10,404 bases of DNA from Prevotellaceae bacterium (GCA_031264875.1 JAISDK010000093.1:1-10404); one strand, 5' to 3'; shown: positions 1-6,604, numbered from the stretch's first letter. A program made the numbers and translations. Notes: a model not told the origin generated them from the letters alone.

Positions 1-1
1 T

Positions 2-295
2 GACGGAAAATTGCGCCGGGTATGTCATGCTTCGGAAACAAGATCGATAGACAACGTCATTGCATATCCCAACCCTGTTCCGCGCGGTGAAACTCTGCAA
101 TTGAAACTGCCGGAGACATTCGTCGGCGGAGTATTGAATATCTATGACATAAAGGGAAGTCTGAGAAAGTTGGGACTGCCACTCCCGGCGACAGTCAACA
201 GCATCAATGTGTCGGATCTAGATTCGGGCATATATCTGATGCATGTCTTCAGCAAAGATGGCAACCGTCGTGAAATTAAATTAATTATTGAATAA
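2..295 (+). CDS. C-terminal end of a T9SS cargo protein (type A sorting domain), 5' truncated
   Basis: The reading frame is open to the left edge, so only the last 97 or so codons are visible and the real start is outside the window. The visible part has the layout of a Por secretion-system type A sorting domain: an AYPNPVPRGETLQLKLP strand (the YPNP motif), then VLNIYDIKG, then SINVSDLDSGIYLMHV, then a closing basic/hydrophobic strand, REIKLIIE. In this family the domain directs export across the outer membrane by the type IX system and is then removed or used for surface anchoring. The identity of the cargo cannot be told from this end. The first visible methionine-like codon is an internal TTG and should not be taken as the start. 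An outer-membrane barrel gene follows 86 bases downstream. Confidence 0.85.
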   Translation, partial: DGKLRRVCHASETRSIDNVIAYPNPVPRGETLQLKLPETFVGGVLNIYDIKGSLRKLGLPLPATVNSINVSDLDSGIYLMHVFSKDGNRREIKLIIE

Positions 296-321
296 ACAGT
301 GAATCAGAATCTGTGTTTTGT

Positions 322-345
322 GGCTTCTCCGGTTAAGGAGAAGCC
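322..345 (+). terminator. Perfect 9-bp hairpin after the T9SS cargo gene
   Basis: GGCTTCTCC and GGAGAAGCC pair perfectly around a GGTTAA loop, 26 bases after the stop codon of the preceding gene. The position suits a transcription end or an mRNA 3' stabiliser. There is no T-tract after it on the + strand, nor a convincing one for the opposite strand, so intrinsic termination is uncertain. It could equally be a processing or attenuation hairpin ahead of the next gene. Confidence 0.45.
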
Positions 346-381
346 CGAATACACGGAGAATACATTAAAAATTAAAGTAAG

Positions 382-1188
382 ATGAAACATATAAAATACA
401 CATTTTTATCAGTTTGCTGCCTGTTAGCGGTAAATATCGCGACAGCACAGTTTTCGGTTTACGGCTCGGCAGGAATATCGGGCTTGAAATACAATCCGGA
501 AGGAGGAACATCAAGTACAGGTTCCGGTTTCGGCGGCGGAATTAGCTATTTCCGTTCAATGAGTCGGTCGTGGGAAATAGGTCTCGCAGCCGAAATGGCA
601 ACATACAGCAGCAAAGCGTCATTCGGTACGCTTTCCGAAAGATATGAACACGGGACAGGCGAAAACAAATCCCGTATCTCATATTCGCTGAAAGGCTATG
701 AGGAAAAACAGAACATCACAGCGTTGTCCATTCCCCTGATATTACGGTATCATTATTATGCAACTCGCCGCACCTTATTATATCTGTCCGGCGGAGTGAA
801 ACTCGGCTTACCCGTAAGCACGCAGGCAAGCATCAATCCCGGAACGGTGGACGCATCGGGCGAGTATGAATACGAAGGTCAGACATATACCAACCTGCCA
901 CAGCACGGTTTCCCTGAAGGAATGAAACTGCCGGAAACGAAAAGCAAAATTGACCTTGGATACTCTGTTGCCGCAACACTTGAAGCAGGCATGTTGTTTA
1001 AAAGACTGTATATCGGTCTGTTTCTGGATTACGGACTGAATGATATGCGAAAGACTAAGGACAGACATGCACTCGAATATCAGGAACAGAATTCTTCGAC
1101 ATTTGTGTACAACAGCATACTGAATACCGGCTTAGTCGATAAGATAAACCTTTTCAGTACAGGATTGAAAATAGGAATACGGTTTTAA
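382..1188 (+). CDS. Small outer-membrane beta-barrel protein
   Basis: The protein has 268 residues. A signal peptide of about 22 residues (MKHIKY, a hydrophobic core, then NIATAQ) is followed by alternating hydrophobic/polar segments rich in Gly, Tyr and Ser. Examples are FSVYGSAGISGLKYNP near residue 24, FGGGISYFRSMSRSWEIGLAAE, LSIPLILRYHYYATRRTLLYLSGGVKLGLP, and a C-terminal strand GLKIGIRF ending in Phe, as in many outer-membrane barrels. This resembles the PorT-like/OMP_b-brl family of Bacteroidetes, whose members are mostly of unknown function. The ATG at 382 is preceded by the A-rich leader usual in this phylum, and starting there keeps the whole signal peptide. The gene sits alone between a T9SS cargo gene and a repeat-rich gap, so context gives no specific role. 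Confidence is good for location and fold, low for function. Confidence 0.8.
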   Translation: MKHIKYTFLSVCCLLAVNIATAQFSVYGSAGISGLKYNPEGGTSSTGSGFGGGISYFRSMSRSWEIGLAAEMATYSSKASFGTLSERYEHGTGENKSRISYSLKGYEEKQNITALSIPLILRYHYYATRRTLLYLSGGVKLGLPVSTQASINPGTVDASGEYEYEGQTYTNLPQHGFPEGMKLPETKSKIDLGYSVAATLEAGMLFKRLYIGLFLDYGLNDMRKTKDRHALEYQEQNSSTFVYNSILNTGLVDKINLFSTGLKIGIRF

Positions 1189-1206
1189 CAGAATTATGAA
1201 TCGGAT

Positions 1207-1323
1207 CGGAATTAAAAGATTTACAAGATTCGCGATTCATTGCAGAAGTCCCGCTAAGGACGGAATATCGGTAGAAATCACGGCAATGGTAGTTGAAAAT
1301 CCCGTCAGGGATGACATGTTGGT
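1207..1323 (+). repeat. Intergenic repeat module A, copy 1
   Basis: This stretch matches 6646-6760 over almost its full length. Shared blocks are GATTCGCGAT, AGAAATCACGGCAATGGT, GAAAATCCCGTCAGG and CATGTTGGT. It contains small palindromes: GTCCCGCTAAGGAC (1248-1261) and CCCGTCAGGG (1301-1310). Differences between copies fall mostly in loops and single positions. I infer a dispersed, noncoding, hairpin-forming repeat. The reverse strand can be read as short peptides, but these are by-products of the repeat. Confidence 0.8.
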
Positions 1324-1356
1324 GGTAGAAAAACATTTATCATCCGGCAAGAATCT

Positions 1357-1482
1357 CTCGCTATGCGTAGTCTCCAGACTACGCCCGCGCTAAAAGCAAG
1401 GCTCTGCCTTACAAAATTCATTAACAGAACAAAAAATAAAATGAATAGCTTCGCAACTGATTATTTTGCTTATCTTTGTGGC
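1357..1482 (+). repeat. Intergenic repeat module D, copy 1
   Basis: This is a near-identical copy of 6912-7034. It begins with the hairpin GCGTAGTCTCCAGACTACGC (1365-1384), continues with GCAAGGCTCTGCCTTAC (a second, slightly imperfect hairpin), then the block AAAATTCATTAACAGAACAA. It ends in a conserved AT-rich stretch finishing TATCTTTGTGGC. Similarity between the two copies stops right after GTGGC. The module contains ATGAATAGCTTCGCAACTG, which opens short ORFs in both copies beginning MNSFATDYFA. I regard those ORFs as accidental, because they share only the repeat-encoded part. Confidence 0.82.
1471..1478 (+). promoter_or_regulatory. Bacteroidetes-type -7 box at the end of module D
   Basis: TATCTTTG fits the TAnnTTTG -7 consensus of the Bacteroidetes primary sigma factor. 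A good TTTG-like -33 element is not visible at the usual spacing of about 19 bases, where the sequence reads GCTTCG. If used, transcription would start near 1485 and run through the large hairpin at 1549-1612 toward the CAP lipoprotein gene. This is inference from consensus only. Confidence 0.4.
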
Positions 1483-1548
1483 CTTAAAAATTTAATGAAC
1501 ATTACACGGAATACGGAAAATAGATGCTGTACAGTTGAACGGGAAGAG

Positions 1549-1612
1549 TGCAAGGGATTATCTTCGCTCGGCGTAGTCTCCAAACTACACCGAGCGAAGA
1601 TAATCCCTTGCA
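1549..1612. repeat. 64-nt near-perfect hairpin (29-bp arms, 6-nt loop)
   Basis: The left arm 1549-1577 (starting TGCAAGGGATTATC) and the right arm 1584-1612 (ending GATAATCCCTTGCA) are inverse complements with one mismatch (C against A), around the loop CTCCAA. The inner part, CTCGGCGTAGTCT, is the same motif that forms the hairpin of module D. The element is therefore related to that module but has much longer arms. It lies in a stretch without a gene. It could be a cruciform-prone mobile hairpin (REP/MITE-like) or a strong RNA stem in the CAP-gene leader. No transposase is nearby. Confidence 0.85.
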
Positions 1613-1633
1613 AACGAAGCGCAGCTCAGGATA

Positions 1634-1677
1634 GTAGAGACGCGATGCATCGCGTCTTTACTGCATCGCGTCTCTAC
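1634..1677. repeat. Palindromic repeat module B, copy 1, with an extra half-site
   Basis: GTAGAGACGCGATG is followed immediately by CATCGCGTCTTTAC, forming a 28-bp palindrome with one mismatch. Directly after it comes TGCATCGCGTCTCTAC (1662-1677), a second right arm that pairs perfectly with the left arm. The left arm could thus form either of two mutually exclusive stems. The perfect single version is at 6797-6824. Confidence 0.85.
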
Positions 1678-1758
1678 TGCATCGTTTTCAAATTCCCCGC
1701 AGGGGATACATATCAATAGAAAACAGCATTCCCGCCACAACACAACCCCGTCAGCGGG
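1678..1758 (+). repeat. Intergenic repeat module C, copy 1
   Basis: The first 70 bases match 6838-6907. They share TGCATCGTTTTCAAATTCCC, then GGGGATACATATCAATAG, then AAAACAGCA and CCCGCCACAACACAACC. Within it TCCCCGCAGGGGA (1694-1706) can fold as a short hairpin. The stretch CCCGTCAGCGGG at 1747-1758 adds another hairpin that copy 2 lacks. It follows module B directly, as it nearly does at the other locus. From here to the CAP gene I see no other structured element apart from the duplicated tail at 1856-1897. Confidence 0.8.
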
Positions 1759-1810
1759 TTGAATGTCGCAAGTGGTTTAAATTATTTGAAATATAAAAGG
1801 ATAAAAGATT

Positions 1811-1918
1811 ATGACAACAAACAAATGTAATTCAACAACAATGGAGCCGACAACCATTTCAAAAACGGGGCAAGACCTGCGAAGCCGTAAGAGCAGGGGA
1901 GAAATTAATTTAAAATGA
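1811..1918 (+). pseudogene. 35-codon ORF containing a relic of a CAP-gene 3' end
   Basis: An ATG at 1811 opens a 35-residue frame. Its stop overlaps the ATG of the CAP lipoprotein gene as ATGA (1915-1918), an arrangement typical of coupled genes. The peptide begins MTTNKCNSTTMEPTTISKTG and ends EINLK. However, the DNA at 1856-1897 is a copy of the 3' end of that same downstream gene (2581-2623). ISKTG is kept in frame and the rest is shifted. The simplest reading is the decayed tail of a tandem duplicate. A short leader peptide is the alternative. Confidence 0.3.
1856..1897 (+). repeat. Upstream copy of the CAP-gene tail repeat
   Basis: It starts ATTTCAAAAAC and ends AAGCCGTAAGAGCAGG. Both blocks are identical to those at 2581-2623, with a diverged middle. 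The spacing of about 725 bases equals one CAP gene plus its leader. This is as expected for direct duplication of a unit consisting of the gene and its leader. Confidence 0.75.
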
Positions 1919-2616
1919 AAAGATTTTTAAAGTTCAACATTATCGTTTTTGCAGGACTGCTGATGCTTTCCTGCCAGCACGAAACGGAAGAAAATATCAA
2001 GAAAGAGATACCGACAAAGGAAAATTTGGATGCAAAATATTATTCCTACTGGAAAGATTACCAAATCGCCAATACGGCAAAAGACGTATCTTATTTGACC
2101 ATAGAGGAGAAGGAAATATTTTATTATCTGAACCTGGTGCGAATTAATCCGCCTTTATTTGCCCAAACGTATGCATTTGGTTACAATGGCGATAATGGTT
2201 GGTCAAAGGGTTATGCATGGGAAGAACGGAAAGAATCGCTTATTGATGAATTGCTGTTTATGGAGCCTGTAAGTATCATATATCCGGATGACAATTTATA
2301 TGAAATGGCGCATTGTTTTGCTTATGAAGCAGGACTGTTGGGCATAACAGGTCACGACAGAAGCCAAACAAGTTGTAATAAAGGTTACAATGCAGAATGT
2401 TGTCAGTATGGTGGCGCTCCAAATGGATTATCTATTATCATGTCACTCTTGATTGATGCGGGAGAAAACAATGCCGCACTCCTACACAGGCGCATCCTTT
2501 TGGAGAATAGGTCTATGGTAATGGGCGCATCCATACAACCGCATAAGAATTACAGGACTAATGCAGTATTGGATTTTGGAATTTCAAAAACCGGGGCGGA
2601 ATCCGAAAAGCCGTAA
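1915..2616 (+). CDS. CAP/SCP-domain surface lipoprotein
   Basis: The protein has 233 residues. A lipoprotein signal ends LLMLSC, with the lipid-bearing Cys at residue 20. The following QHETEE is acidic, which in Bacteroidetes can act as a surface-export signal. The mature part has the pattern of the CAP superfamily (SCP/PR-1-like, PF00188). It begins with a helix EEKEIFYYLNLVRINPP (about 64-80), where LN.xR is typical. Candidate site residues follow in the usual order: His133, His147 in GHDRS, Glu161 in AECCQYGG, and His191 in LLHRRIL. The last strand region is VMGASIQPHKNYRTNAVLDFG. Cys154, Cys162 and Cys163 could form disulfides. Bacterial CAP proteins are secreted and their substrates are mostly unknown, so no activity is assigned. 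The ATG at 1915 is required for the signal peptide. The 3' end is duplicated upstream, at 1856-1897. Confidence 0.75.
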   Translation: MKRFLKFNIIVFAGLLMLSCQHETEENIKKEIPTKENLDAKYYSYWKDYQIANTAKDVSYLTIEEKEIFYYLNLVRINPPLFAQTYAFGYNGDNGWSKGYAWEERKESLIDELLFMEPVSIIYPDDNLYEMAHCFAYEAGLLGITGHDRSQTSCNKGYNAECCQYGGAPNGLSIIMSLLIDAGENNAALLHRRILLENRSMVMGASIQPHKNYRTNAVLDFGISKTGAESEKP

Positions 2617-2623
2617 GAGCAGG
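2581..2623 (+). repeat. CAP-gene tail repeat, in-gene copy
   Basis: It covers the last twelve codons of the CAP lipoprotein, including the stop, and a few bases beyond. It shares ATTTCAAAAAC and AAGCCGTAAGAGCAGG with 1856-1897. The similarity continues weakly downstream. Both copies are soon followed by an ATG and a Lys-Arg-rich signal-peptide-like start, MKRFLKF in one case and MNNIKRLFGK in the other. Confidence 0.7.
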
Positions 2624-2649
2624 AAAGAAACATATAATAAAACAGTATT

Positions 2650-2721
2650 ATGAATAATATTAAAAGATTATTCGGAAAGAACGCAAAAACAGCAGGGTTA
2701 CTATTAATAAAGAACAATTAA
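2650..2721 (+). pseudogene. 23-codon signal-peptide-like remnant or leader peptide
   Basis: The peptide MNNIKRLFGKNAKTAGLLLI followed by KNN and a stop looks like the beginning of a secretion signal (basic start, then AGLLLI) that ends abruptly. It lies just after the CAP tail repeat and 13 bases before the large repeat protein. It may be the head of a lost CAP-like paralogue or a short leader ORF. It is too short to prove coding. Confidence 0.25.
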
Positions 2722-2734
2722 AACAGCATATATT

Positions 2735-5700
2735 ATGAAAAAAGTACTATTAAGTTTATTAACGACAATGTTAAGCATCGTCAACGGTTATTCCACATAC
2801 AGCAGTGGAGAAACCGTCATCACCGGAAAAGTCAGCGGGCTGTCCGATGTAAGCAGTATCCCGGTTTACTACACAGTGAGCGGCGACACGCACAAAACCG
2901 GCGTACTCACAGATAATTCCGGAAACTATCGCATCACCTTACCCTCAAATTCCGGGACAGTAGAAGTCTATGCTCCTCCAGTATTTCGGGCGTATCGGCT
3001 TTATCGCAGCGTTCCCGAAAAGCATGTAATTACGGGTAGCAGCGCTACCCAAAACAAGGACTTCGCATATACCGAGATACCGTCCAAAGGCAGCTGGACA
3101 GTGGCTAACGTTTCACACACTTACGATAACAACGTTATCACATTGCAATGGACGGCAGTAACAGCAAACGTAAAAGTCAGAATCAGCATATTCAGTCCCG
3201 CTACAGAAACATTCATAGATATAGCTGACATAAATTCCTCGGACGAAAGATATGATTTTCACACTGCTCAAAGCGGAGAATACTTATTCTGGTTTATTCC
3301 CTTAGACAGAGGTATCGAAATTAGTTACACGGCAAACGTCTTTTCTAATGTAAGTCCACAACAATACACACTGTCAGGCTCAATCACAGGATTACCGTCC
3401 TCGGAGCCGGGCAACAGGGAAATCCGCTATATCGCTACACACACTGCGGGCAGCGTATATACAAACGCCTCCGGCAGTTACCAAATCTCCGGTCTGCCGG
3501 AAGGGGCAACAGTAGAAGTATATGCGCCGGAATTAACCGGTTACAACGTGACGCCGGGCATCTACAGCGGTATGATAAACGGCAATATCTCCATCCCCGC
3601 TTTTAATTATAACGCTTACACAGACGACGATCCGGATGACAATCCAACCGCCTATACCGTAACATTCAATGGCGACAACATAAACGTCCCGCCACAGACG
3701 GTAAATCGTGGAGACCGCGTCGCCAAACCCGCTGACCCTGTTTGGGAAGGATACGTTTTCGACGGATGGTACAACAGCTCCAACTATTGGGAACTCTGGG
3801 ATTTTGATTCTCCTGTCAATGGCGGCTTGACCCTTACCGGACAGTGGAGACTTAAACGGTATGCGGTAATATTTCAGGAGGGCGATATATCTCCCCAGAC
3901 AGTGAACCATGGAAGCAAAGCCTCCAAACCTGCCGACCCGACACGTACAGGCTACTCTTTTGGTGGCTGGTACAACGGCAGCAACCTGTGGGATTTCAAC
4001 AGCTCCGTAACGGACGATCTCTATCTTACCGCCAAATGGACGGCAATCGCCTATACCATAACTTTCGCCGGAGACAATATAAGCATATCTCCGCAGGCGG
4101 TGAATCACGGAGACAAAGTCATCAAACCCGCCGACCCGACACGTACAGGCTACTCTTTTGGTGGCTGGTACAACGGCAGCGTCCTGTGGGATTTCAACAG
4201 TTCCGTAACAGGCAACCTCACCCTCACCGCCAAATGGACGGCAATCGCCTATACCGTAACCTTCGCGGGAGACAATATAAACATATCTCCACAGTTAGTG
4301 AATCACGAAGACAAAGCTACCAAACCCGCCGACCCGACACGTACAGGCTACTCTTTTGGAGGCTGGTATAACGGCAGCAACCTGTGGGATTTCAACAGTT
4401 CCGTAACCGGTAATCTTACCCTCACCGCCAAATGGACATCAATCGCCTATACCGTAACCTTCGCCGGAGACAATATAAGCATATCCCCGCAGGCAGTGAA
4501 TCACGGAGACAAAGCCACCAAACCCGCTGACCCGACACGCACAGGCTACTCTTTTGGAGGCTGGTACAACGGCAGCAGCCTTTGGGATTTCAACAGTCCT
4601 GTAACAGGCAACCTCACCCTCGCCGCCAAATGGATAACGGGCGGATACACGGTAAGCTTTACCGGAACAGGCATTGACATTGCCACACAACTGATCGACG
4701 AAGGCGGACGCGCAACCAAACCCGTTGATCCAACACGTACGGGCTATATCTTCAGAGGCTGGTATAACGGCAACAGCGAATGGGATTTCAACACTCCCGT
4801 CACAACTAACCTTACATTGACCGCCGTATGGAATGTGAAAAGCTGTTCGGTTATTTTCACCGGCGAAGGCGTAACTCTGACATTAACGTATGCGCTGTAC
4901 GGAAATAAAATCTCCAAAATCGACGATCCTGTACGCGAGGGCTACGTTTTCGACGGCTGGTATAACGGAAACAGTATATGGAATTTCGATACTCCCGTCA
5001 CGGAAGATGTGACGCTTACAGCCCGGTGGACAACAAATACAAATCAATATACGGTATCCTTTGCCGGAGAGAACGTCGATATTGCCACACAGCTAATTTC
5101 CGAAGGCAATCGCGCCACCCGACCTGCCGACCCGACCCGTGCAGGCTACATTTTCGGCGGCTGGTATAATGGAAACAGTCTGTGGGATTTCAACACCTCC
5201 GTCACAGGAAATATGACGCTAACAGCACGGTGGACAACAAGTACAAATCAATATACGGTATCTTTCGCTGGAGAGGGCGTCGATATTGCCACACAGTTAA
5301 TCGCCGAAGGCAATCGCGCCACCCGACCCGCCGACCCTACCCGTGCAGATTATGTTTTTGGCGGCTGGTATAACGAAAACAGTCTGTGGGATTTCAATAC
5401 CCCCGTCACGGAAAACATGACACTCGAAGCTCGATGGACAACAAATCAATATGCGGTATCCTTCGCCGGAGAGAGCGTCGATATTGCCACACAGCTAATC
5501 GCCGAAGGCAGTCGCGTAACCCGTCCCGCCGACCCTACCCGTGCAGGCTATATTTTCGGCGGATGGTATAACGGAAACAATCTGTGGGATTTCAATACCT
5601 CCGTCACGGAAAACATGATACTCTCCGCCAAATGGGAAACGCCTGTGCCTGTCCCGATTTTCGACGGTCTGGAACGTGAATACACCGTCAGCTCACCAGC

Positions 5701-5866
5701 TACAGTCCTGAAAGTTAAAGGGACGGGAAGCGAAAAACTCACTGTCTTTCGAGTAAACGGTCAAGTGACGCCGACTTTTAACCCTTCTGCAAAGGGAACA
5801 TTTTTAATCGAAGCCCTGTCTGCTGACGGCAAACTTCGTATCGAAACATATATAATTGTAAAATAA
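2735..5866 (+). CDS. Large secreted List_Bact/InlB-B-type repeat protein
   Basis: The protein has 1043 residues. A signal peptide (MKKVLLSLLTTMLSIVNGYS) is followed by a carboxypeptidase-regulatory-like beta domain (about 28-82, VITGKVSGL to VEVYAP). Next is an Fn3-like stretch (about 117-205). A second regulatory-like domain (about 210-275) repeats the ending VEVYAPE. An array of ten repeats (307-967) follows, each with a core like ADPTRTGYSFGGWYNG, then LWDFNSSVT and LTLTAKW. These are the hallmarks of the Listeria/Bacteroides repeat (TIGR02543/Flg_new, PF09479), a beta-grasp-like surface repeat. The last 75 residues (GKLRIETYIIVK at the end) resemble a T9SS-type C-terminal domain but lack the YPNP motif. 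The likely role is a long cell-surface or secreted stalk or adhesin. It is followed 18 bases later by a lipoprotein gene, probably in one operon. Confidence 0.85.
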   Translation: MKKVLLSLLTTMLSIVNGYSTYSSGETVITGKVSGLSDVSSIPVYYTVSGDTHKTGVLTDNSGNYRITLPSNSGTVEVYAPPVFRAYRLYRSVPEKHVITGSSATQNKDFAYTEIPSKGSWTVANVSHTYDNNVITLQWTAVTANVKVRISIFSPATETFIDIADINSSDERYDFHTAQSGEYLFWFIPLDRGIEISYTANVFSNVSPQQYTLSGSITGLPSSEPGNREIRYIATHTAGSVYTNASGSYQISGLPEGATVEVYAPELTGYNVTPGIYSGMINGNISIPAFNYNAYTDDDPDDNPTAYTVTFNGDNINVPPQTVNRGDRVAKPADPVWEGYVFDGWYNSSNYWELWDFDSPVNGGLTLTGQWRLKRYAVIFQEGDISPQTVNHGSKASKPADPTRTGYSFGGWYNGSNLWDFNSSVTDDLYLTAKWTAIAYTITFAGDNISISPQAVNHGDKVIKPADPTRTGYSFGGWYNGSVLWDFNSSVTGNLTLTAKWTAIAYTVTFAGDNINISPQLVNHEDKATKPADPTRTGYSFGGWYNGSNLWDFNSSVTGNLTLTAKWTSIAYTVTFAGDNISISPQAVNHGDKATKPADPTRTGYSFGGWYNGSSLWDFNSPVTGNLTLAAKWITGGYTVSFTGTGIDIATQLIDEGGRATKPVDPTRTGYIFRGWYNGNSEWDFNTPVTTNLTLTAVWNVKSCSVIFTGEGVTLTLTYALYGNKISKIDDPVREGYVFDGWYNGNSIWNFDTPVTEDVTLTARWTTNTNQYTVSFAGENVDIATQLISEGNRATRPADPTRAGYIFGGWYNGNSLWDFNTSVTGNMTLTARWTTSTNQYTVSFAGEGVDIATQLIAEGNRATRPADPTRADYVFGGWYNENSLWDFNTPVTENMTLEARWTTNQYAVSFAGESVDIATQLIAEGSRVTRPADPTRAGYIFGGWYNGNNLWDFNTSVTENMILSAKWETPVPVPIFDGLEREYTVSSPATVLKVKGTGSEKLTVFRVNGQVTPTFNPSAKGTFLIEALSADGKLRIETYIIVK
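3653..5635 (+). repeat. Ten tandem coding repeats of about 198 bp
   Basis: The array encodes ten units of roughly 66 residues. The anchor ACACGTACAGG recurs at 3941, 4139 and 4337 (ACACGCACAGG at 4535), exactly 198 bases apart. Units 2-5 are near-identical in DNA and carry the SPQAVNHGDK-type segment. Units 6 and 8-10 form a second family with IATQLIAEGNRATRP. Units 1 and 7 are the most diverged. This indicates two separate amplification episodes within one gene. Confidence 0.9.
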
Positions 5867-5884
5867 ACATCTTAAATAAATACA

Positions 5885-6604
5885 ATGAAATACATCATAA
5901 AAATAATGGTACTCAGCGCCGTCTGCCTCTTTTTAGCAGGCTGCGACAAGGAAAAGAATGAACCCGACGCTCCTGCCGCTCCAAAAATTCCGACACTGTC
6001 ATTGACGTCGGTAACTCTCGAAGAGGGCGAATCACAGGAAGTGAGCGTATCCAATGGAGTCGCGCCCTATTCGGTATCGATATCTCCGCTCGGTATTGCC
6101 GGAACAGCTATCAACGGCAGCAGGTTAATAATCACAGGCATCGTTGCCGGAAACGCCATTGCCACAGTACATGGAAGCGACGGCGGGAAAACGTCCATTT
6201 CGATAACTGTCACCGAAAAAGCAGTTGATATTCACAGCGCCTTCAAAGCAGACACCACCCTTAGAATCGAACTGACAAACGGAAAGGTGATCCGCAATAT
6301 CCCCTCCGCCAACGAACCCTCGCCGTATATTTTCTATAGAGATGCGGGTAATCAACTGTTTGCCTCCCCGAAAACTAAAATCGGTTATGCCGAACGGGAC
6401 GCATCATCATTCTTTTTTATAGAATGGACAGGCGATGCCTCTGCGGGAACAAAAGACAGTCCGTCGGTGAGAACGGAAAATGGCGTGGAACCTCTGTCTT
6501 CTATAGAGATAATCCAGGTTAAAGACCGGATGATATGGTTGATATGGACATCAGGCAACGCTTCCGGAAAACTCGTGCAAAAGTGGGAAGCGATTAACAA
6601 TTAA
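5885..6604 (+). CDS. Lipoprotein with N-terminal Ig-like (BACON/Big-like) domain
   Basis: The protein has 239 residues. A canonical lipobox (CLFLAGC) puts the lipid Cys at residue 20, followed by DKEKNE, acidic as in surface-exposed Bacteroidetes lipoproteins. Residues of about 33-112 (TLSLTSVTLEEGESQEVSVSNG to ISITVTEK) form a short beta-sandwich-like segment with the alternation seen in BACON or Big_2-type modules. The C-terminal half (about 115-239) is unrecognised. It has TTLRIELTNGKVIRNIP, an aromatic FFFIEW stretch, and MIWLIWTSGNASGKLVQKWEA. The gene starts 18 bases after the repeat-protein stop, so the two are probably co-transcribed. A reasonable inference is that they act together at the cell surface. 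The ATG at 5885 is fixed by the signal peptide. Confidence 0.75.
   Translation: MKYIIKIMVLSAVCLFLAGCDKEKNEPDAPAAPKIPTLSLTSVTLEEGESQEVSVSNGVAPYSVSISPLGIAGTAINGSRLIITGIVAGNAIATVHGSDGGKTSISITVTEKAVDIHSAFKADTTLRIELTNGKVIRNIPSANEPSPYIFYRDAGNQLFASPKTKIGYAERDASSFFFIEWTGDASAGTKDSPSVRTENGVEPLSSIEIIQVKDRMIWLIWTSGNASGKLVQKWEAINN

Noticed and set aside
322..345. Riboswitch upstream of the outer-membrane protein gene
   Set aside because: Only a single simple hairpin is present. The 86-base gap is too short and lacks any known aptamer pattern.
1154..1336. Minus-strand ORF over module A (peptide with DGIFNYHCRDFYRYSV) and the similar one within 6601-7110
   Set aside because: Both are translations of the same repeat module on the reverse strand. 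Outside the repeat they share nothing, and there is no start context. I treat them as by-products of noncoding DNA.
1363..1719. 118-residue + strand ORF across module D, the large hairpin and module B, and its counterpart at 6960-7160 (both containing MNSFATDYFA)
   Set aside because: The shared peptide ends with the repeat. The rest reads through palindromes and has unusual composition. The stretch is better explained as repeat DNA.
3653..5635. CRISPR array suggested by regular spacing
   Set aside because: The period is 198 bp, the whole unit is coding and conserved, and there are no variable spacers or short identical repeats.
3533..5742. Several long ORFs in other frames and on the minus strand inside the repeat protein
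   Set aside because: They mirror the 198-bp periodicity of the coding repeats and are frame shadows.
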